Below the pieces are notes generated by a model. The model was given only the letters and a program-made list of their open reading frames with translations. It was not told the origin of the DNA and did not search any database. The translations under genes were made by a program, and so were the position numbers. From positions 1 to 5,071 of the forward strand of contig CACZPT010000110.1 in NCBI GenBank assembly GCA_902783085.1: DNA of 5,071 bases, read 5' to 3'. Each line of letters begins with the position of its first letter. Within the stretch, counting starts at the first letter, position 1. Positions 4,245-5,071 of this stretch are shown one piece after another. This DNA comes from an uncultured Methanobrevibacter sp. (GTDB lineage Archaea > Methanobacteriota > Methanobacteria > Methanobacteriales > Methanobacteriaceae).

Positions 4245-5071
4245 TTGTAACATAATGCGTCTTCAGGACAAGATTCAATACATTGACCACATAAAGTACA
4301 GAATCCTGCAATTGGTAATTTAGGATTATCTGTTTTATGAAGCATATCATATGGACAAGTTGCGATACAGTCACCACAAGCGTCACATTTAGATGGATTG
4401 AATTGTATCCTATCCCTAGTTACAGCTTCACCATCAATAGTTAATTCAATACTACCGACAGACAATGCGTCATTTCCACAAACTGAAGCACATGCTCCAC
4501 ACCTAATACAACTAGCAAAAGATGCATCTAAGTCAGTTTCTTCTAAAGCAGGACATAACATTCCAGTTTTAGTAACTACACGGATTGCTTCAGTAGGACA
4601 TTTATTAGCACATGCACCGATGAAATCACATTTTTCAACATCACGGCCAATACCTTCTGCATCTACAGGAGCACCTTCACCCCATTCAACACTGATGTCC
4701 AATGCATCAACAGGACAGAGTTTTACACATAATCCACATGCAGCACAGACACTAGGAATTGCAACAGTTAAACTTGCACCATTAGCAGCAATGAAGTCAC
4801 CAGGACAAGCTTCTACACAAGTATTACATCCAATACATTTAGCTGAATCGAAAGTGAATGATTCAATTTCTTTAGAACGTTTGATTGGTACTTTTTCAGA
4901 AATGTAAATAGCATTCCAAGGACAAGTTTGTGAACATAATCCGCATCTAATACAATCATCATTGACAGTAATAGGACTTCCAACTTCTTCAAGAGTAATT
5001 GCATTTACAGGACAAGGATCTACACAAGTTCCACATCCAACACAATCTTTGATGTAAACAGGACCTTTACC
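4241..5071 (-). CDS. mvhB: Polyferredoxin, MvhB type, C-terminal 276 residues; start lies beyond the right edge
   Basis: The frame is open from base 5071 to the TAG at 4243-4241. Eight ferredoxin motif slots follow each other; numbering from the window edge, the first Cys of each is at residues 10, 40, 79, 109, 148, 188, 229 and 258. Seven have C-x2-C-x2-C-x3-C. The fifth (CDFIGACANKCP) has Ile in place of the second Cys, and the sixth ends CG rather than CP. C173 and C274 are extra. In methanogens MvhB accompanies the F420-non-reducing hydrogenase MvhADG, which works with heterodisulfide reductase; MvhB is thought to carry electrons. The call rests on segments I remember as MvhB-like (TCPWNAIYIS, CIGCNTCVEACPGDF, DFIGACANKCP followed by AIRVVT) and on its last position in a transcription unit, as in mvhDGAB. 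MvhB has about 410 residues, so about a third is missing. FwdF or an Eha/Ehb polyferredoxin is a less likely alternative. A strong terminator overlaps its stop. Confidence 0.88.
   Translation of the reverse strand, partial: GKGPVYIKDCVGCGTCVDPCPVNAITLEEVGSPITVNDDCIRCGLCSQTCPWNAIYISEKVPIKRSKEIESFTFDSAKCIGCNTCVEACPGDFIAANGASLTVAIPSVCAACGLCVKLCPVDALDISVEWGEGAPVDAEGIGRDVEKCDFIGACANKCPTEAIRVVTKTGMLCPALEETDLDASFASCIRCGACASVCGNDALSVGSIELTIDGEAVTRDRIQFNPSKCDACGDCIATCPYDMLHKTDNPKLPIAGFCTLCGQCIESCPEDALCYK

Noticed and set aside
4398..4907. 169-codon plus-strand open frame
   Set aside because: It lies wholly opposite the polyferredoxin gene, whose Cys-motif pattern proves the minus strand is the coding one. 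The product is low-complexity Ala/Ser/His/Pro with no recognisable domain.
4813..5004. A frameshift in the polyferredoxin gene, suggested by a second minus-strand open frame here
   Set aside because: The MvhB frame is continuous from 5071 to 4241 with regularly spaced Cys motifs; the other frame is an out-of-register shadow. The apparent start at 4702 is a TTG Leu codon inside the gene.

Overview
The window looks like a piece of a very AT-rich archaeal chromosome from the Methanobacteriales, most likely a Methanobrevibacter-type hydrogenotrophic methanogen. The evidence is an archaeal L10e (uL16) ribosomal protein, a Pcc1-type KEOPS subunit, a methanogen polyferredoxin that I read as MvhB, TATA-type promoters, and strong A/T bias in codons and spacers. 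The genus is inferred; the archaeal methanogen assignment is firm.

Layout, left to right: (1) 1-227, minus, the 5' part of the ribosomal protein L10e gene, running off the left edge. (2) A 127-bp divergent promoter region. (3) 355-588, plus, a small Pcc1-like gene with a TATA box so close to its ATG that the mRNA is probably leaderless. (4) 641-1753, plus, an unrecognised protein with an eight-ligand N-terminal zinc-finger region, a long acidic linker carrying three near-identical 45-bp tandem repeats, a Lys-rich patch and one C-terminal membrane helix. (5) 1742-2812, minus, a HIGH-motif nucleotidyltransferase of the TmcAL/COG1323 type, overlapping gene 4 tail-to-tail by 12 bp. (6) 2897-4135, plus, dihydroorotase (pyrC), divergent from gene 5 with a shared near-symmetric TATA element. 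(7) An A/T spacer, a hairpin/T-tract terminator, and the 3' part of a polyferredoxin gene (minus, 4241-5071, mvhB) running off the right edge.

This is mainly a housekeeping region: translation, tRNA modification, pyrimidine synthesis and hydrogen/electron metabolism in short single-gene or two-gene units. I see no mobile element, CRISPR array, tRNA or defence locus. Mvh-linked polyferredoxin belongs to the electron flow from H2 in methanogens without cytochromes, and PyrC performs the third step of de novo UMP synthesis. The least explained items are the zinc-finger membrane protein beside pcc1, and the archaeal TmcAL-like enzyme, whose bacterial relatives make ac4C in tRNA by a route archaea are thought not to need.
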